Assembly: GCA_030018695.1 (NCBI GenBank)
Contig: JASEHI010000001.1
Span: 1-64,000, forward strand
Length of the DNA stretch: 64,000 bases
From: Anaerolineales bacterium
GTDB taxonomy: Bacteria > Chloroflexota > Anaerolineae > Anaerolineales > Villigracilaceae
Direction of reading: 5' to 3'
This document shows, one piece after another, positions 1-8,565 of the stretch. Under the pieces are notes generated by a model. The model did no database searches. It was not told the DNA's origin and worked only from the letters and a program-made list of their open reading frames with translations. A program made the translations under genes and the position numbers. Every line of letters starts with the position of its first letter. Positions within the stretch are counted from its first letter, which is position 1.

Positions 1-370
1 CGTGCAACACGTATACTTCCGGCTCCAGCGGCATGGTCGCCTTGAGGATCTCAATGACTGCCTCCACCGACCCCCGCCGAACCTGTGTCAGCGGCGTGGA
101 AGGCTCGACCGACCACAGCGGTAAATGGACGGTGTAGGAAATACCTTCCGCCGTGAGGTCGGCCAGTTTTTGGATGGATTCGGGATTGAAGGTGTGGGGC
201 AGGAACAGGCTCAAGTCGCCGCCCAGTTCGATGGGGTTGAAGCCGTGACTCGCCAGATTTCGCGCCAGTCCGGCATGATCGAAGCCGGTGATGTTCGCCA
301 TAATCTGCTCGGCTGGCACTCTCGGCGGGATGAGCGCATTGAGTTGCATAGCCATGATGCCGAAACGCAT
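1..370 (-). CDS. Sugar phosphate isomerase/epimerase-like TIM-barrel protein, N-terminal part (runs off window)
   Basis: The reverse strand reads from an ATG at 370 without a stop to the window edge, giving 123 residues. A good ribosome binding site (GGAGG) sits 5 nt before the ATG. The start MRFGIMAMQLNALIPP, followed by segments such as GFNPIELGGDLSLF and EGISYTVHLPLW, has the alternating strand/helix look of the xylose-isomerase-like TIM barrel (AP endonuclease 2) superfamily. It is 19 nt downstream of the C45 peptidase gene on the same strand, so the two are probably co-transcribed. The substrate cannot be told. Another TIM barrel family is possible. Confidence 0.55.
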   Translation of the reverse strand, partial: MRFGIMAMQLNALIPPRVPAEQIMANITGFDHAGLARNLASHGFNPIELGGDLSLFLPHTFNPESIQKLADLTAEGISYTVHLPLWSVEPSTPLTQVRRGSVEAVIEILKATMPLEPEVYVLH

Positions 371-389
371 AAAGACCTCCACTTTGTTT

Positions 390-1493
390 TCACGCATCCA
401 AATGATAGGTGTGATACGGATTCTCGCACGGGTTGCCCCAGGCAATGTGTATCTCGCGCACGGTGAGATCAATGACCATGGCGTTGATCGTCTTCTCACG
501 ATCCAGGGGATTTTGGTCGTCAATCGAATGGTTGCAAATCGAATTGGGAAAATTAACATGATCGCGTTGGATCGCCTGGAGCGATTTGAGCGTATGCAGC
601 GGGATGCGTTTGAGCAAGCCCATGGCGCGGAAATAGCGCACCCGCGAACTGACCAATTCTTCCGGTTCGTCCTCGATGACGGTCATATTTTCGGCGAGGT
701 AATTATTCGTGTGCGCCAGATAGCCGTCTTCGCCGTACAGAATGGCAAAGCGCCGGGCAGACACCTCCACGTTGTACATTTCACCGCTCTCGTGGATCAA
801 GAGGTGACTGTAGCCTGCGGCGCGACGCGGAGCCAGCATGTGATTGATGGCCTCGCTGGGCGTTTTGGCAGCCAACACTGCCCTTGAGTTGACTGTGCGG
901 GGAATCCCGATGCGCGAGTCACTCGGGTAGACCGAATCGCAGAGTTGCATGATGCCATAGGCGTTGATGCCGATGTTGGGCAGCAACCCGCCGTAGGTCA
1001 TCGCCAGGAAAGGAGGCTCGCTCTTCGGCGTCACGTGAACGATGAAGACATCGCCCTCATCCTCCGGCACCCAGTCCTCATTGTGAGCTGCCAGCACGTG
1101 ACCGTCGGCAGTGCGCTCGCCGTTGACCGCCAAGCTGGTACAGCGGGTCAAGTGCAATGCGTCCGAGGTCACAGCCTCCATGGCGTTTAGTACGGCCAGG
1201 TCATCGAAGTGTACTTTCGCACCCTCGGCAATGCCGATGATTTCATCAATATATTGAGGATAGCGTTCCTGGGCAAAGGGCATATACTTGCGCGCCTGGA
1301 TCTTGGCCCCTTCCCAGGTCAATTCCAATTGTTCGTAGGAATCTTCGAACAATTGCCTGGCATTTTCCAGGCTGTGGAGGACTTGGGGCGTGCAGGCTTC
1401 GCCGATCTGACGGCCTATCTCGCGGTGCGTACCGGAGACGCGGATCAGCGGTGGAGGGTTCGGGTGAAGGGGGGTTTTCTGTTGCGGGATCAT
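390..1493 (-). CDS. C45-family peptidase / acyl-CoA:6-aminopenicillanate acyltransferase-like N-terminal nucleophile hydrolase
   Basis: The 367-residue product has the hallmark of peptidase family C45: residues 117-138 read R-CTSLAVNGERTADGHVLA, followed by HNEDW, with Cys118 as the expected N-terminal nucleophile after self-cleavage. The AHNEDW and the later NIGINAYG and NSRAVLA blocks are also typical of the family. Such enzymes hydrolyse or transfer amide-linked acyl groups (penicillin acyltransferase, choloylglycine-hydrolase fold). No signal peptide is visible, so it is probably cytoplasmic. It heads a short operon with the isomerase-like gene downstream. The natural substrate is unknown. 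Confidence 0.8.
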   Translation of the reverse strand: MIPQQKTPLHPNPPPLIRVSGTHREIGRQIGEACTPQVLHSLENARQLFEDSYEQLELTWEGAKIQARKYMPFAQERYPQYIDEIIGIAEGAKVHFDDLAVLNAMEAVTSDALHLTRCTSLAVNGERTADGHVLAAHNEDWVPEDEGDVFIVHVTPKSEPPFLAMTYGGLLPNIGINAYGIMQLCDSVYPSDSRIGIPRTVNSRAVLAAKTPSEAINHMLAPRRAAGYSHLLIHESGEMYNVEVSARRFAILYGEDGYLAHTNNYLAENMTVIEDEPEELVSSRVRYFRAMGLLKRIPLHTLKSLQAIQRDHVNFPNSICNHSIDDQNPLDREKTINAMVIDLTVREIHIAWGNPCENPYHTYHLDA

Positions 1494-1532
1494 AGACTTT
1501 TTTTCCTGAATGAGGCAAACGACTGGCGAAGG

Positions 1533-2051
1533 TTACTCACCCAAGACTTCTTGCAATAACCTCTCTACCAGCGTCCGGTTGATCCAGACATCATTCCGGC
1601 GGCCAAGTTCTGCGCAGTACAGCCGCAACTGGTCGGCGCTGATCAAATACTTGCGATACGCCTCAACCAAGACACCCAACGAACCACGAACAGTCACATC
1701 GAGGAAACGGGCAACCTCTCGCCCGGCGGTCTCATCCATCAACACCAGTCCCTTGCCGAGGGAAATCGCCAACGCCAGCGTGTCGCGTTCACCCCTATCC
1801 AAATGAACGGTTTGCAATTCGCGCGGTGTAGCGGTTACCTCTTCCGGCATCCAATTCATTTGATCCATGAAGAGCTTTAGCGTTCGGGCATCCTCGTATC
1901 CCTGGCGCAGCCCCTCTATCACAACTTCCTCGTACACTGAGCGGGGAATACGAACACGCCCGTAGAGTTCTTTTAGCAAGTGAAGCAGATTCAGTTTAGC
2001 CAGCACCATCAGCGGGCCAGCATTGCTGACGACAGGTTCAACCGAGGTCAT
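1533..2051 (-). CDS. PIN-domain (DUF3368-type) putative toxin
   Basis: The protein of about 172 residues starts MTSVEPVVSNAGPLMVLAKL. The SNAGPL motif holding the first acidic/polar metal ligand region, the LDRGERDTLALAISLG block and the LVLMDETAGREVAR block are those of DUF3368 PIN-like nucleases, which usually act as toxins cutting RNA. An ATG six codons further upstream is possible, but the chosen ATG overlaps the stop codon of the upstream UPF0175 gene (TAATG), the usual arrangement of translationally coupled toxin-antitoxin pairs. Toxicity is inferred from family and pairing, not shown. Confidence 0.78.
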   Translation of the reverse strand: MTSVEPVVSNAGPLMVLAKLNLLHLLKELYGRVRIPRSVYEEVVIEGLRQGYEDARTLKLFMDQMNWMPEEVTATPRELQTVHLDRGERDTLALAISLGKGLVLMDETAGREVARFLDVTVRGSLGVLVEAYRKYLISADQLRLYCAELGRRNDVWINRTLVERLLQEVLGE

Positions 2052-2320
2052 TATCCCAGTTCCTCGCACACAGTCTGCTCATCGAAGGAAGGCTCGATGC
2101 CGCGCTCCCGCGCAGCCTCGATCAACTCTCGCTTCGACAGGCCAAATTTTTCAGCAATATAACCCAACGACCCGACATGCGCCTTGTACATCTCCAGCGC
2201 CCGCCGTACTTTGAGTTGATAAATGCCAAGCTGGATGACTTCTTGCATAAAAACCGCCTCTTCGACATCCAGCCCTTGCAGCCAGTGTTCGGGAATTTCC
2301 ATCGTGATGACTTTACCCAT
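2051..2320 (-). CDS. UPF0175-family antitoxin-like protein
   Basis: The 89-residue product starts MGKVITMEIPEHWLQGL. I take the ATG at 2320 rather than the far upstream start of the long open frame, because the added N-terminus is compositionally unlike a protein and overlaps a repeat-derived hairpin. The segment EVIQLGIYQLKVRRALEMYK followed by a helix-turn-helix-like LGYIAEKFGLSKRELIEAARERGI matches UPF0175 proteins, small HTH proteins commonly paired with DUF3368 PIN toxins. Its stop codon overlaps the toxin start by one base. It probably neutralises the toxin and represses the operon. Confidence 0.75.
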   Translation of the reverse strand: MGKVITMEIPEHWLQGLDVEEAVFMQEVIQLGIYQLKVRRALEMYKAHVGSLGYIAEKFGLSKRELIEAARERGIEPSFDEQTVCEELG

Positions 2321-2440
2321 TGCATTCACTCCTTCCACCAATGCACGCTCACACATGCAATCATACCGCAGGCCAGGGGTTATAGCAATGTGAAAAAGAC
2401 TCAGCGAGGGGGTGGACTTGTGTTTTTTGTCAATCACCAG

Positions 2441-2469
2441 GAACCCGTTTTCTCGAAGAAAACGGGTTC
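2441..2469. terminator. Perfect 13-bp hairpin between two minus-strand operons
   Basis: Arms at 2441-2453 and 2457-2469 pair perfectly with a CGA loop. It lies just downstream of the bactofilin-like gene (stop at 2503) and upstream of the UPF0175 gene, where a terminator of the sigma-factor operon is expected. No long T-run follows on the minus strand, so Rho-independent termination is uncertain and a repeat element is an alternative. Confidence 0.45.
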
Positions 2470-2502
2470 TTTCAGCGGGGCGACCGGCCCGGCCGGTAGA
2501 TT

Positions 2503-3462
2503 CTAGTTTGTGGCTGCAACAGGCGACTCTGCCGGGCGCGCCCCGAAGCGAGTCATGATCACGCCGCCAATGCCCAGCATGGTCACCAGGAAGGGCGCCA
2601 GCCAGCCCACACAGACGATGAGGCCGATGATGTTCGCGACCAGGGCCAGCAGGAAGGTGCCCAGCCCGGCGGCCAGCGATGGGTGCCACTGTTGTTTGAT
2701 GGCCTTGGTGAAGCGTTCTCCAATCTCCAGGCCGATGGCTATCCAGCCAAAGACGGCAGCCAGCGCAAGGGCAATGACGGCGACCAGCGCCACCGGGATG
2801 AGCAGGATGGTGATGATGAGCAAGACCAGGGCCAACGGGGCCAGCACCACGGTCAGCAAGCCCAGCAGTCCGGCGATGACCGGCTGGCCGACAATGGCCT
2901 GCCCCACGCGCTGCGTCTGCGGCGTCAGGAAGAGCATCACCAGCATCGCCAGGATGCCCAATGCCAGCGCCTGTCCGATGACGTTAACGACCGTCCAGAA
3001 CGGCTGGAAATTGATCTGCACACTCGGCGTGGTTTGAGGCGTCTGCGTCCCGTTTTCTCCATGCTGCCAGGAAGTGGCTGTGTTGAAGATCTCGCCGTCC
3101 ACTCGCGAACCTTCAGAGCGCGTCAGCATTGCACCGACCGTGGACAGGTTACCGCGTACGCGCGATTCGGCGCCCAGGGTCACTGCGCCGCCCACAACCG
3201 CCACGTCGCCGGTCACTTCTCCGTTAACTACCAGGCTGCCGCCAATGACGACAGCATTGCCCTCCACTTTAGCGCCTTTTTCTATGTTTGCCGAACCGCC
3301 GAATACAACCAGATCGCCGTTGAGAGTTTCGCCGCTTTTCAATGTGTAACTGTCGCCGAAAATAACCTTGCCTTCGGCCAGCCCTTTGGCTGAAGCGGAT
3401 TGGAGCGGCGCAAAGACGAGCGCCAACAGCAGGAAGAACGAAAGTAATTTTACAGGTTTCAT
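2503..3462 (-). CDS. Bactofilin-like (polymer-forming) exported membrane protein
   Basis: The 319-residue protein has a signal peptide (MKPVKLLSFFLLLALVF...SASA), then about 90 residues of right-handed beta-helix repeats of the type GDLVVFGGSANIEKGAKVEG and GDVAVVGGAVTLGAESRV, as in polymer-forming bactofilin-like domains. From residue about 155 four or more hydrophobic helices follow, so the beta-helix is likely displayed outside a membrane anchor. The start overlaps the anti-sigma stop by four bases (ATGA). As third gene of a sigma / anti-sigma operon it may sense or form an envelope structure controlled by that sigma factor. The role is inferred. Confidence 0.75.
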   Translation of the reverse strand: MKPVKLLSFFLLLALVFAPLQSASAKGLAEGKVIFGDSYTLKSGETLNGDLVVFGGSANIEKGAKVEGNAVVIGGSLVVNGEVTGDVAVVGGAVTLGAESRVRGNLSTVGAMLTRSEGSRVDGEIFNTATSWQHGENGTQTPQTTPSVQINFQPFWTVVNVIGQALALGILAMLVMLFLTPQTQRVGQAIVGQPVIAGLLGLLTVVLAPLALVLLIITILLIPVALVAVIALALAAVFGWIAIGLEIGERFTKAIKQQWHPSLAAGLGTFLLALVANIIGLIVCVGWLAPFLVTMLGIGGVIMTRFGARPAESPVAATN

Positions 3463-4004
3463 CTCACACTCCTTGCCGAAGGCCTACTCGGCGTAATTCT
3501 CGCAAATTTCCAAATCGAAAAAGCCCACAGCAGACTCCAGCCGGCGAACGCGAAAGCGATCAGCGCCCAAAAATACGCCGGGAGGAGAGCCGGTATGACG
3601 CGCAATAATACCGTTCCGGCTTCACTGAGCGCCTGAAGTGAAAACCAGAGCGCCAGCAGATAGGATAACCAGGCGGACAAGATTTCTGCCGGCGAATTGT
3701 ACACGGCTGCCAGGAGCGGCCAGCCGAGCCAGAGCAGGACCGCCATCACGGTGATGACCAGGATAAAAAAACCCCAGAAATTGTGTTGGCGTTGTGTCTT
3801 GCGCTGCGCCGCCAGCCGGACCTGGAACCGGTCAACAAAACCCGAGGCCGGCGCGACCAGTCTGGCCGAGTGTAACGCCAGGTTGACCTCCGCCAGCGCA
3901 GTGCATCGCGTGCACATTCGCAGGTGAGCTTGTAATTGGCGCTTTTGTTCGGCGGTCAGCGCCTGGTCTGCGAGCATCCAATTTTCAAAAGGCTGGTGAT
4001 TCAT
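3459..4004 (-). CDS. Anti-sigma factor with zinc-finger (HCC motif) and membrane helices
   Basis: Residues 27-34 read H-LRM-C-TR-C, the H-x3-C-x2-C zinc motif of ZAS anti-sigma factors. Three hydrophobic segments follow (about residues 75-95, 100-125, 140-165), placing it in the membrane. It directly follows the ECF sigma gene, with a 20-base overlap, so it is the likely cognate inhibitor. The last residues (SRPSARSVR) are encoded by a copy of the short CGAAGGCCTACTCGG repeat at 3474-3492, so the original C-terminus was probably altered by repeat insertion. Confidence 0.82.
   Translation of the reverse strand: MNHQPFENWMLADQALTAEQKRQLQAHLRMCTRCTALAEVNLALHSARLVAPASGFVDRFQVRLAAQRKTQRQHNFWGFFILVITVMAVLLWLGWPLLAAVYNSPAEILSAWLSYLLALWFSLQALSEAGTVLLRVIPALLPAYFWALIAFAFAGWSLLWAFSIWKFARITPSRPSARSVR
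3474..3492. repeat. Short palindromic repeat (GCCGAAGGCCTACTCGGC type) inside the anti-sigma gene end
   Basis: The sequence TGCCGAAGGCCTACTCGGC is almost a perfect palindrome. Near-identical copies lie at 44051, 46128 and 49379, and a diverged copy at 26690. Here it supplies the last codons of the anti-sigma factor. Confidence 0.7.
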
Positions 4005-4581
4005 GCGGCCTCCTTTCCGTGCCGGCGCAGGACGCCTCTTCTTCCCATAGTTTCGCCAGTTCGCGGCGCGCCCGGTGCAGCCGGCTCTTGACCGCCGGGA
4101 CAGTCAGCGACAGGGCCTGGGCGATCTCGATTTCGGAGCAATCCTGCCAGTAACGCAGGACGAGCGCGGCGCGGTCGGTCGGATTGAGGGATTGGAGCAA
4201 CTGTTGAAGGTGGGCTTGTTCCTGCCGGCGGACGGTTTCCGTTTCCGGGTCGGGTGCGGCGCGGTCGGGGAGTTCCATCTGCGCCTCGTCATCCTCGTCA
4301 ATCGAGAATATTGTGAAGCGTCTGCGTCGCAGGCAGTCAATGCAGTGATGGGCTGCGATGGCGAGCAGCCAGGTGGCGAAGGGCCGGCTCCGGTCGTAGC
4401 GCGCCAGGTTCTGGTAAATCTTCAGGAAGGTCTCCTGGGCCGCGTCCTCGGCCGCCTCTGGCTCGCCCAACATCCGGTAACACAGGTTGTAGACCCGAGT
4501 CTGGTAAGCCTCAACCAGATTAGTATAGGCTTCGTCACTGCCGTTTTGCGCCTGTACGATCCAGGCCATTTCGTCGTTCAA
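3985..4581 (-). CDS. ECF-family RNA polymerase sigma factor
   Basis: The 198-residue protein has sigma region 2 (FTNLVEAYQTRVYNLCYRML, EDAAQETFLKIY, RPFATWLLAIAAHHCIDCLRRRR) and region 4 (LQSLNPTDRAALVLRYWQDCSEIEIAQALSLTVPAVKSRLHRARREL) joined by an acidic linker, as in sigma-70 ECF factors. It directs RNA polymerase to a regulon likely controlled by the membrane anti-sigma encoded next. It is first in a three-gene operon with overlapping reading frames. The stimulus is unknown. Confidence 0.92.
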   Translation of the reverse strand: MNDEMAWIVQAQNGSDEAYTNLVEAYQTRVYNLCYRMLGEPEAAEDAAQETFLKIYQNLARYDRSRPFATWLLAIAAHHCIDCLRRRRFTIFSIDEDDEAQMELPDRAAPDPETETVRRQEQAHLQQLLQSLNPTDRAALVLRYWQDCSEIEIAQALSLTVPAVKSRLHRARRELAKLWEEEASCAGTERRPHESPAF

Positions 4582-4664
4582 TGTGGCTCCTGAGTGGGTC
4601 GTTCTGCCTAAATATACGCATGGCGTTGGTGAGGGTTGCAGAAATTAATAGCCCCCTGGCGAGA

Positions 4665-4791
4665 GGTGTTGGGGGTGTGTTTCAAATGAGTTGAAAGAAG
4701 AACGTCCCGAAGGTTGAATTGAGAGACTTTGGCCGTTTTTCAAACCTTCGGGACGGTTGTTCCAACTGAAATGAAACGCACCCGGTGTTGG
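4665..4791. mobile_element. MITE copy 1 (4673-4783) with 8-bp target duplication
   Basis: The 111-bp element begins GGGTGTGTTTCAAATGAG and ends with the near-complement ATGAAACGCACCC, with an inner dyad CGTCCCGAAGG / CCTTCGGGACG. Both sides carry the identical 8-mer GGTGTTGG (4665-4672 and 4784-4791), a clear target-site duplication. Related copies are at 60205-60337 and 62662-62921. It has no coding capacity and must be moved by a transposase elsewhere. It fills most of the 245-bp gap between the sigma factor and KAS III-like genes. Confidence 0.8.
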
Positions 4792-4826
4792 TTATGCCGT
4801 ATAGTGCACTCACATAGGCGCGCTCT

Positions 4827-6092
4827 TCAGCCTGCCAGCGCAACAGCCAGCACATCGTAATACGTCCCGGCTCCAAACCCGTCGAACAAGATGTGATCGC
4901 CGGGTTTCAGGCTGGGTAATTGGCGTAAGAAGGCGATCATATTGGATGCCGCGCTGACATTGCCGAAGTCACTCAGCAGCCAGGGCATCGGAAAACTTAT
5001 GCCTTCTCTAAGTAGATGCTTTTCCTTCAGCTTGTTGATTTTATAGTTGGCATGGTGGACAATGGCTACCGCGATGGGTTTATCTGGCATGCCCAGTTTA
5101 TCCATCAGCCGCTGATACGCCTGGTGGACTTCAGTAACAACCTGGACGCCTGTCCGCACGAAGAGTTTTACCATCCCCATCAGCCCGGCCATGGCGATCG
5201 GATCGCCATTTTCCGGTTCATGCATCAGCCCAGCCACACGGATGTGCGACTGACCGTCTTGCGACACTTCAACCAGCGAGCGCCCGGCGATTCTCTGGCC
5301 CGAGTGGGGGTAATACATATGCACAGCCAGCACGCCATCCTCGTCGAAATTTTCGTGATTTTTACCCACCAGGAACTTCATGGTTTTCCCGGGGATCACC
5401 CCGATCACGCCGGCACCATTCCCGAATAATTGAAGCGCGTTTTTATCCCGGGTGCGCCTGGTGAAACGGCTCAACCCCTCGATCCCGCCGACCAGGACTT
5501 TCTTGCCATATAACTCCTCAGCTATGTTCGTCTGCCCGGCGGCAGTCAGTCCGGGATTCAGGGCCAGGTTCAACCCGCCCACCGAACTATCGCATGCCTT
5601 GTGTACGCTGACTTTTAAGGTGCTGTCGGGGATGCCAGCCCGCCGGCAAATTTGCGCGACGTAGTCATCGGCCACCGGTCCACTCATGCCGATCAGCACA
5701 GCCTGGACTTCACCGGGACCCCAGCCATTGGCGAGGGCAGCTTCGACCAGCAACCGGGAGCCGACTGCGACTTCCAATTCAAGATGCTCTTCAGCGGTCA
5801 AATCCGGGATGTGGTGCCGGTTGACGAAACCCAAATCCGCCAGATCCATACTTTCGCCATCGTTCAGCGATTCGCCCAGGCGGGTTTTTATTAAATCTTT
5901 CAGGCTTGCGTTATCGTAACTTGCCCCCCAGGCGCCGTACGCACCGCCGATTCCGACCTCGGAATTTGAAACCCGCTCGATCCCAAACGGGATCCCGCCC
6001 GCGACGGGGATCATTCCCTGCCTCACTTGTGGACGCTCGAAAAACGACGGGGTCGTCCCGTCCAAATTAGCTGAAATCAAATTATCACTCAT
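4827..6092 (-). CDS. 3-oxoacyl-ACP synthase III-like (KAS III) condensing enzyme
   Basis: The 421-residue protein shows the thiolase-superfamily KAS III triad: Cys167 in VSVHKACDSSVGG, His in AIVHHANYKIN and Asn in LSDFGNVSAAS, with the C-terminal GDHILFDGFGAG glycine-rich loop. KAS III enzymes condense an acyl-CoA with malonyl-ACP or a related acceptor. It is longer than housekeeping FabH (about 320 residues), with an extended N-terminus, so a role in a specialised ketone, olefin or lipid pathway is possible. An AAGGAG ribosome site precedes the ATG. No ACP or reductase neighbours are seen. Confidence 0.8.
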   Translation of the reverse strand: MSDNLISANLDGTTPSFFERPQVRQGMIPVAGGIPFGIERVSNSEVGIGGAYGAWGASYDNASLKDLIKTRLGESLNDGESMDLADLGFVNRHHIPDLTAEEHLELEVAVGSRLLVEAALANGWGPGEVQAVLIGMSGPVADDYVAQICRRAGIPDSTLKVSVHKACDSSVGGLNLALNPGLTAAGQTNIAEELYGKKVLVGGIEGLSRFTRRTRDKNALQLFGNGAGVIGVIPGKTMKFLVGKNHENFDEDGVLAVHMYYPHSGQRIAGRSLVEVSQDGQSHIRVAGLMHEPENGDPIAMAGLMGMVKLFVRTGVQVVTEVHQAYQRLMDKLGMPDKPIAVAIVHHANYKINKLKEKHLLREGISFPMPWLLSDFGNVSAASNMIAFLRQLPSLKPGDHILFDGFGAGTYYDVLAVALAG

Positions 6093-6138
6093 CGCTTGTC
6101 ACTCCTTGCCGATCAATAACGGTAACATTTATAACCCG

Positions 6139-6160
6139 AAAAACGAGAAATCGCTTCTCG
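6139..6160 (-). terminator. Probable Rho-independent terminator after methylmalonyl-CoA mutase
   Basis: On the minus strand a 6-bp stem CGAGAA/TTCTCG (6144-6160) is followed by five T residues (6139-6143), 36 nt after the mutase stop codon. The stem is short but well placed. Confidence 0.5.
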
Positions 6161-6196
6161 ATGTTGGAATATTCAGTTGTCCCCCTTTACTTGACA

Positions 6197-7876
6197 TTAA
6201 ATCCAGGTCGGTTCCTCGTACTTCCCAAACACTTCTTTCATCACTCCGATGATCTCCCCCAGGGTGGCGTATGCGCGCACTGCATCCATAATTAACGGCA
6301 TGGTGTTTTCCGTTCCCTGACAGGCGATCCGCAGCCGGTCGAGGCTCTGCCCGAGGCGGCCGTTATCGCGGCTCTGGCGGACATTTGCCAGACGCGCGGC
6401 CTGCCGTTCGTAACCCTGCGGGTCCATTTCGAGCAGCGGGATGGTCAGCGGCTTATCTTCGGTGTAGGCGTTCACGCCGACAATCTTGCGGATGCTGGCG
6501 TCAATCTCGCGCTGATAGCGATAGGCCGCATCTGAGATTTCGCTCTGGAAAAAGCCTCTTTGGATGGCCGGCAGGACGCCGCCCAGATCCGCGACGCGGC
6601 GGAAGTAATCGTAGGCCTGCGCCTCGATGCGCTTCGTCTGCGCCTCGACGAAGAACGAGCCGCCCAGCGGGTCTATGGTGTTCGCCACTCCAGATTCCTC
6701 GGCGATGATCTGCTGGGTGCGCAGGGCGATGGTGGCAGCCTGTTGCGAGGGCAGGGCGAGCGCCTCGTCGAGGGAATTGGTATGCAAGCTCTGGGTCCCG
6801 CCGAGAACCGCTGCCAGCGCCTGAATCGCCACACGGACCACGTTGATCTCCGGCTGTTGGGCGGTCAGCGAGACGCCCGCCGTCTGCGTGTGGAAGCGCA
6901 TCAGCCAGGAGCGCGGGTTTTTCGCGCCGAAGGTCTCCTTCATCTCGCGCGCCCAGATGCGCCGCGCGGCGCGGTATTTGGCAATCTCTTCGAAGAAGTC
7001 GTTGTGGGCATTGAAGAAGTAGGATAAGCGCGGGGCAAAGTCGTCAATATCCAGGCCGCGCCGGAGCGCCCAGCGCACGTATTCCATGCCGTCCAGGAGA
7101 GTGAAGGCCAGTTCCTGGGCAGCGGTCGCGCCGGCTTCACGGATATGATATCCGGAAATCGAAATCGTGTTCCACTGCGGGACGGTCGTCGCGCCAAACT
7201 GGATGGTGTCCACCACCAGGCGCATCGAAGGCTCCGGCGGGAAGATGTACTCTTTCTGGGCGATATACTCTTTCAGGATGTCGTTCTGGAGCGTGCCGCG
7301 CAATTGGTCGGGACGCACGCCCTGTTTCTCGGAGGCTGCGATGTACATCGCCCAGATGATCGCCGCCGGCGAGTTGATCGTCATACTGGTGGATACTTTG
7401 TCCAGCGGAATATCTGCCAGCAAAATCTCCATATCCTTGAGTGACGAGATAGCCACGCCGCACTTGCCGAATTCGCCCAGCGCTTCGGGCGCGTCGCTGT
7501 CGTAGCCCATCAGCGTCGGCAGGTCGAAGGCGACGGAGAGTCCGGTCTGACCCTGTTCGAGCAGGTACTTGAAGCGGGCATTGGTCTCTTCAGCGGTGCC
7601 GAAACCGGCGAACATGCGCATCGTCCACAGTTTGCCGCGATGAAGCGTCGGGTGGACGCCGCGCGTGTAGGGATACTCGCCGGGCAGGCCGATGTCGCGT
7701 ATGTAATCCATCTCGGGGATGTCGAGCGGGGTGTAGAGGCGTTCCACCGGCTCGGAAGAGGTGGTGATGAATTGTTCCTGCCGTTCCGGCATATTCGTCA
7801 GCGTCTTGTTCAGGCTGGTCTTCTCCCACTTTTCCAGCGACTGGCGCAGTTGGTCGAGTTCTTGGCGGTCGTACAT
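6197..7876 (-). CDS. Methylmalonyl-CoA mutase, catalytic (large) subunit without B12 domain
   Basis: The 559-residue protein carries the mutase TIM-barrel landmarks: [73 protein letters not shown] and [41 protein letters not shown]. It ends before any cobalamin-binding domain, as in the split archaeal/Chloroflexi-type enzyme whose small B12 subunit is a separate gene, not found here. It interconverts methylmalonyl-CoA and succinyl-CoA in propionate or branched-chain degradation. Upstream is an extended -10 box and a GGAGTG ribosome site. Confidence 0.93.
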   Translation of the reverse strand: MYDRQELDQLRQSLEKWEKTSLNKTLTNMPERQEQFITTSSEPVERLYTPLDIPEMDYIRDIGLPGEYPYTRGVHPTLHRGKLWTMRMFAGFGTAEETNARFKYLLEQGQTGLSVAFDLPTLMGYDSDAPEALGEFGKCGVAISSLKDMEILLADIPLDKVSTSMTINSPAAIIWAMYIAASEKQGVRPDQLRGTLQNDILKEYIAQKEYIFPPEPSMRLVVDTIQFGATTVPQWNTISISGYHIREAGATAAQELAFTLLDGMEYVRWALRRGLDIDDFAPRLSYFFNAHNDFFEEIAKYRAARRIWAREMKETFGAKNPRSWLMRFHTQTAGVSLTAQQPEINVVRVAIQALAAVLGGTQSLHTNSLDEALALPSQQAATIALRTQQIIAEESGVANTIDPLGGSFFVEAQTKRIEAQAYDYFRRVADLGGVLPAIQRGFFQSEISDAAYRYQREIDASIRKIVGVNAYTEDKPLTIPLLEMDPQGYERQAARLANVRQSRDNGRLGQSLDRLRIACQGTENTMPLIMDAVRAYATLGEIIGVMKEVFGKYEEPTWI

Positions 7877-7904
7877 GGCTCACTCCTTTAGGCTGTCTGG
7901 CCGA

Positions 7905-7913
7905 ATTATAGCA
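7905..7913 (-). promoter_or_regulatory. Extended -10 promoter element of the mutase gene
   Basis: The minus strand reads TGCTATAAT, an extended -10 (TGnTATAAT), about 30 nt upstream of the mutase ATG. No clear -35 box is seen; it would fall inside the neighbouring palindrome. Confidence 0.5.
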
Positions 7914-7920
7914 CGACCTT

Positions 7921-7969
7921 TGACCTATCCCCCTGACCCCCTTCCCTTGTAGGGAAGGGGGTTAGGTCA
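7921..7969. repeat. Nested palindrome between divergent genes
   Basis: An outer 7-bp dyad TGACCTA/TAGGTCA (7921-7927, 7963-7969) encloses a perfect 11-bp dyad CCCCCTTCCCT/AGGGAAGGGGG (7937-7947, 7951-7961). It lies between the divergent mutase and DUF3090 promoters and could be an operator, though it also looks like a member of the dispersed palindromic repeats of this genome. Confidence 0.6.
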
Positions 7970-7977
7970 ATTTCTGG

Positions 7978-7983
7978 TATACT
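7978..7983 (+). promoter_or_regulatory. -10 box (TATACT) of the DUF3090 gene, leaderless arrangement
   Basis: TATACT ends 6 nt before the ATG at 7990, so transcription would begin at or next to the start codon. The same spacing recurs at miaB, the NYN gene, the deacetylase and a toxin gene in this window. Confidence 0.45.
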
Positions 7984-7989
7984 CCCCTC

Positions 7990-8523
7990 ATGCCCCGCTT
8001 CGAACTCGACCTCAACCCTGTCACTCACATCAGCGCGGATGCCATCGGCGCGCCCGGTCAACGTGTCTTCTATATCCAGGGCTGGCAGGAGAGCGATCCC
8101 CAGCCGGTGACGATCATCATCGAGAAGATCCAGCTCCAGTCGCTGGCGGTGGGTATCGAGCAATTCCTGGCTGAAATTGCCAGACAGATCCCCACCTTGC
8201 CGCAGGCCTCTGCCGATTATCTCGAAGCGCAGATGCACATCAGCCCGCCGGTTGACCCACTCTTCCGTGTCGGAGAGATCAGCATTGGCTATGATAGCGA
8301 GCAGGATATGGTCGTCCTGCTTGTGCGCGAGGTCGTCCTCGAAGGGACCGACCCCGATGAGGCCGCGGTCGCCCGTTTCTGGTGCACCCGCTCACAGATT
8401 CGTGCGCTGGCGCGCTGGAGCGTGGAAGTCGCCAGCCGCGGGCGGCCGATCTGTCCGCAATGCGGGGGGCCGATGGAGCCGGAAGGACATTTTTGTCCCA
8501 AGAAGAACGGGCATAAGCATTGA
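7990..8523 (+). CDS. DUF3090 family protein
   Basis: The 177-residue protein starts MPRFELDLNPVTHISADAIGAPGQRVFYIQGW and ends with a zinc-ribbon-like CPQCGGPMEPEGHFCPKKNGH, the signature of DUF3090. In Actinobacteria and Chloroflexi this family sits beside the SCO1664 family, as here (third gene downstream). The biochemical role is not established; the conserved cysteines suggest metal binding. The pairing with a kinase-like partner suggests a regulatory unit. Confidence 0.88.
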   Translation: MPRFELDLNPVTHISADAIGAPGQRVFYIQGWQESDPQPVTIIIEKIQLQSLAVGIEQFLAEIARQIPTLPQASADYLEAQMHISPPVDPLFRVGEISIGYDSEQDMVVLLVREVVLEGTDPDEAAVARFWCTRSQIRALARWSVEVASRGRPICPQCGGPMEPEGHFCPKKNGHKH

Positions 8524-8565
8524 TGTGTTCGGTAGTACAATACGGGCAATGAGTTGGAGGTCGAA

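Noticed and set aside
2321..2689. Long N-terminal extension of the UPF0175 frame
   Set aside because: His/Arg/Gly-rich, overlaps the hairpin and the 3' end of the bactofilin-like gene in another frame.
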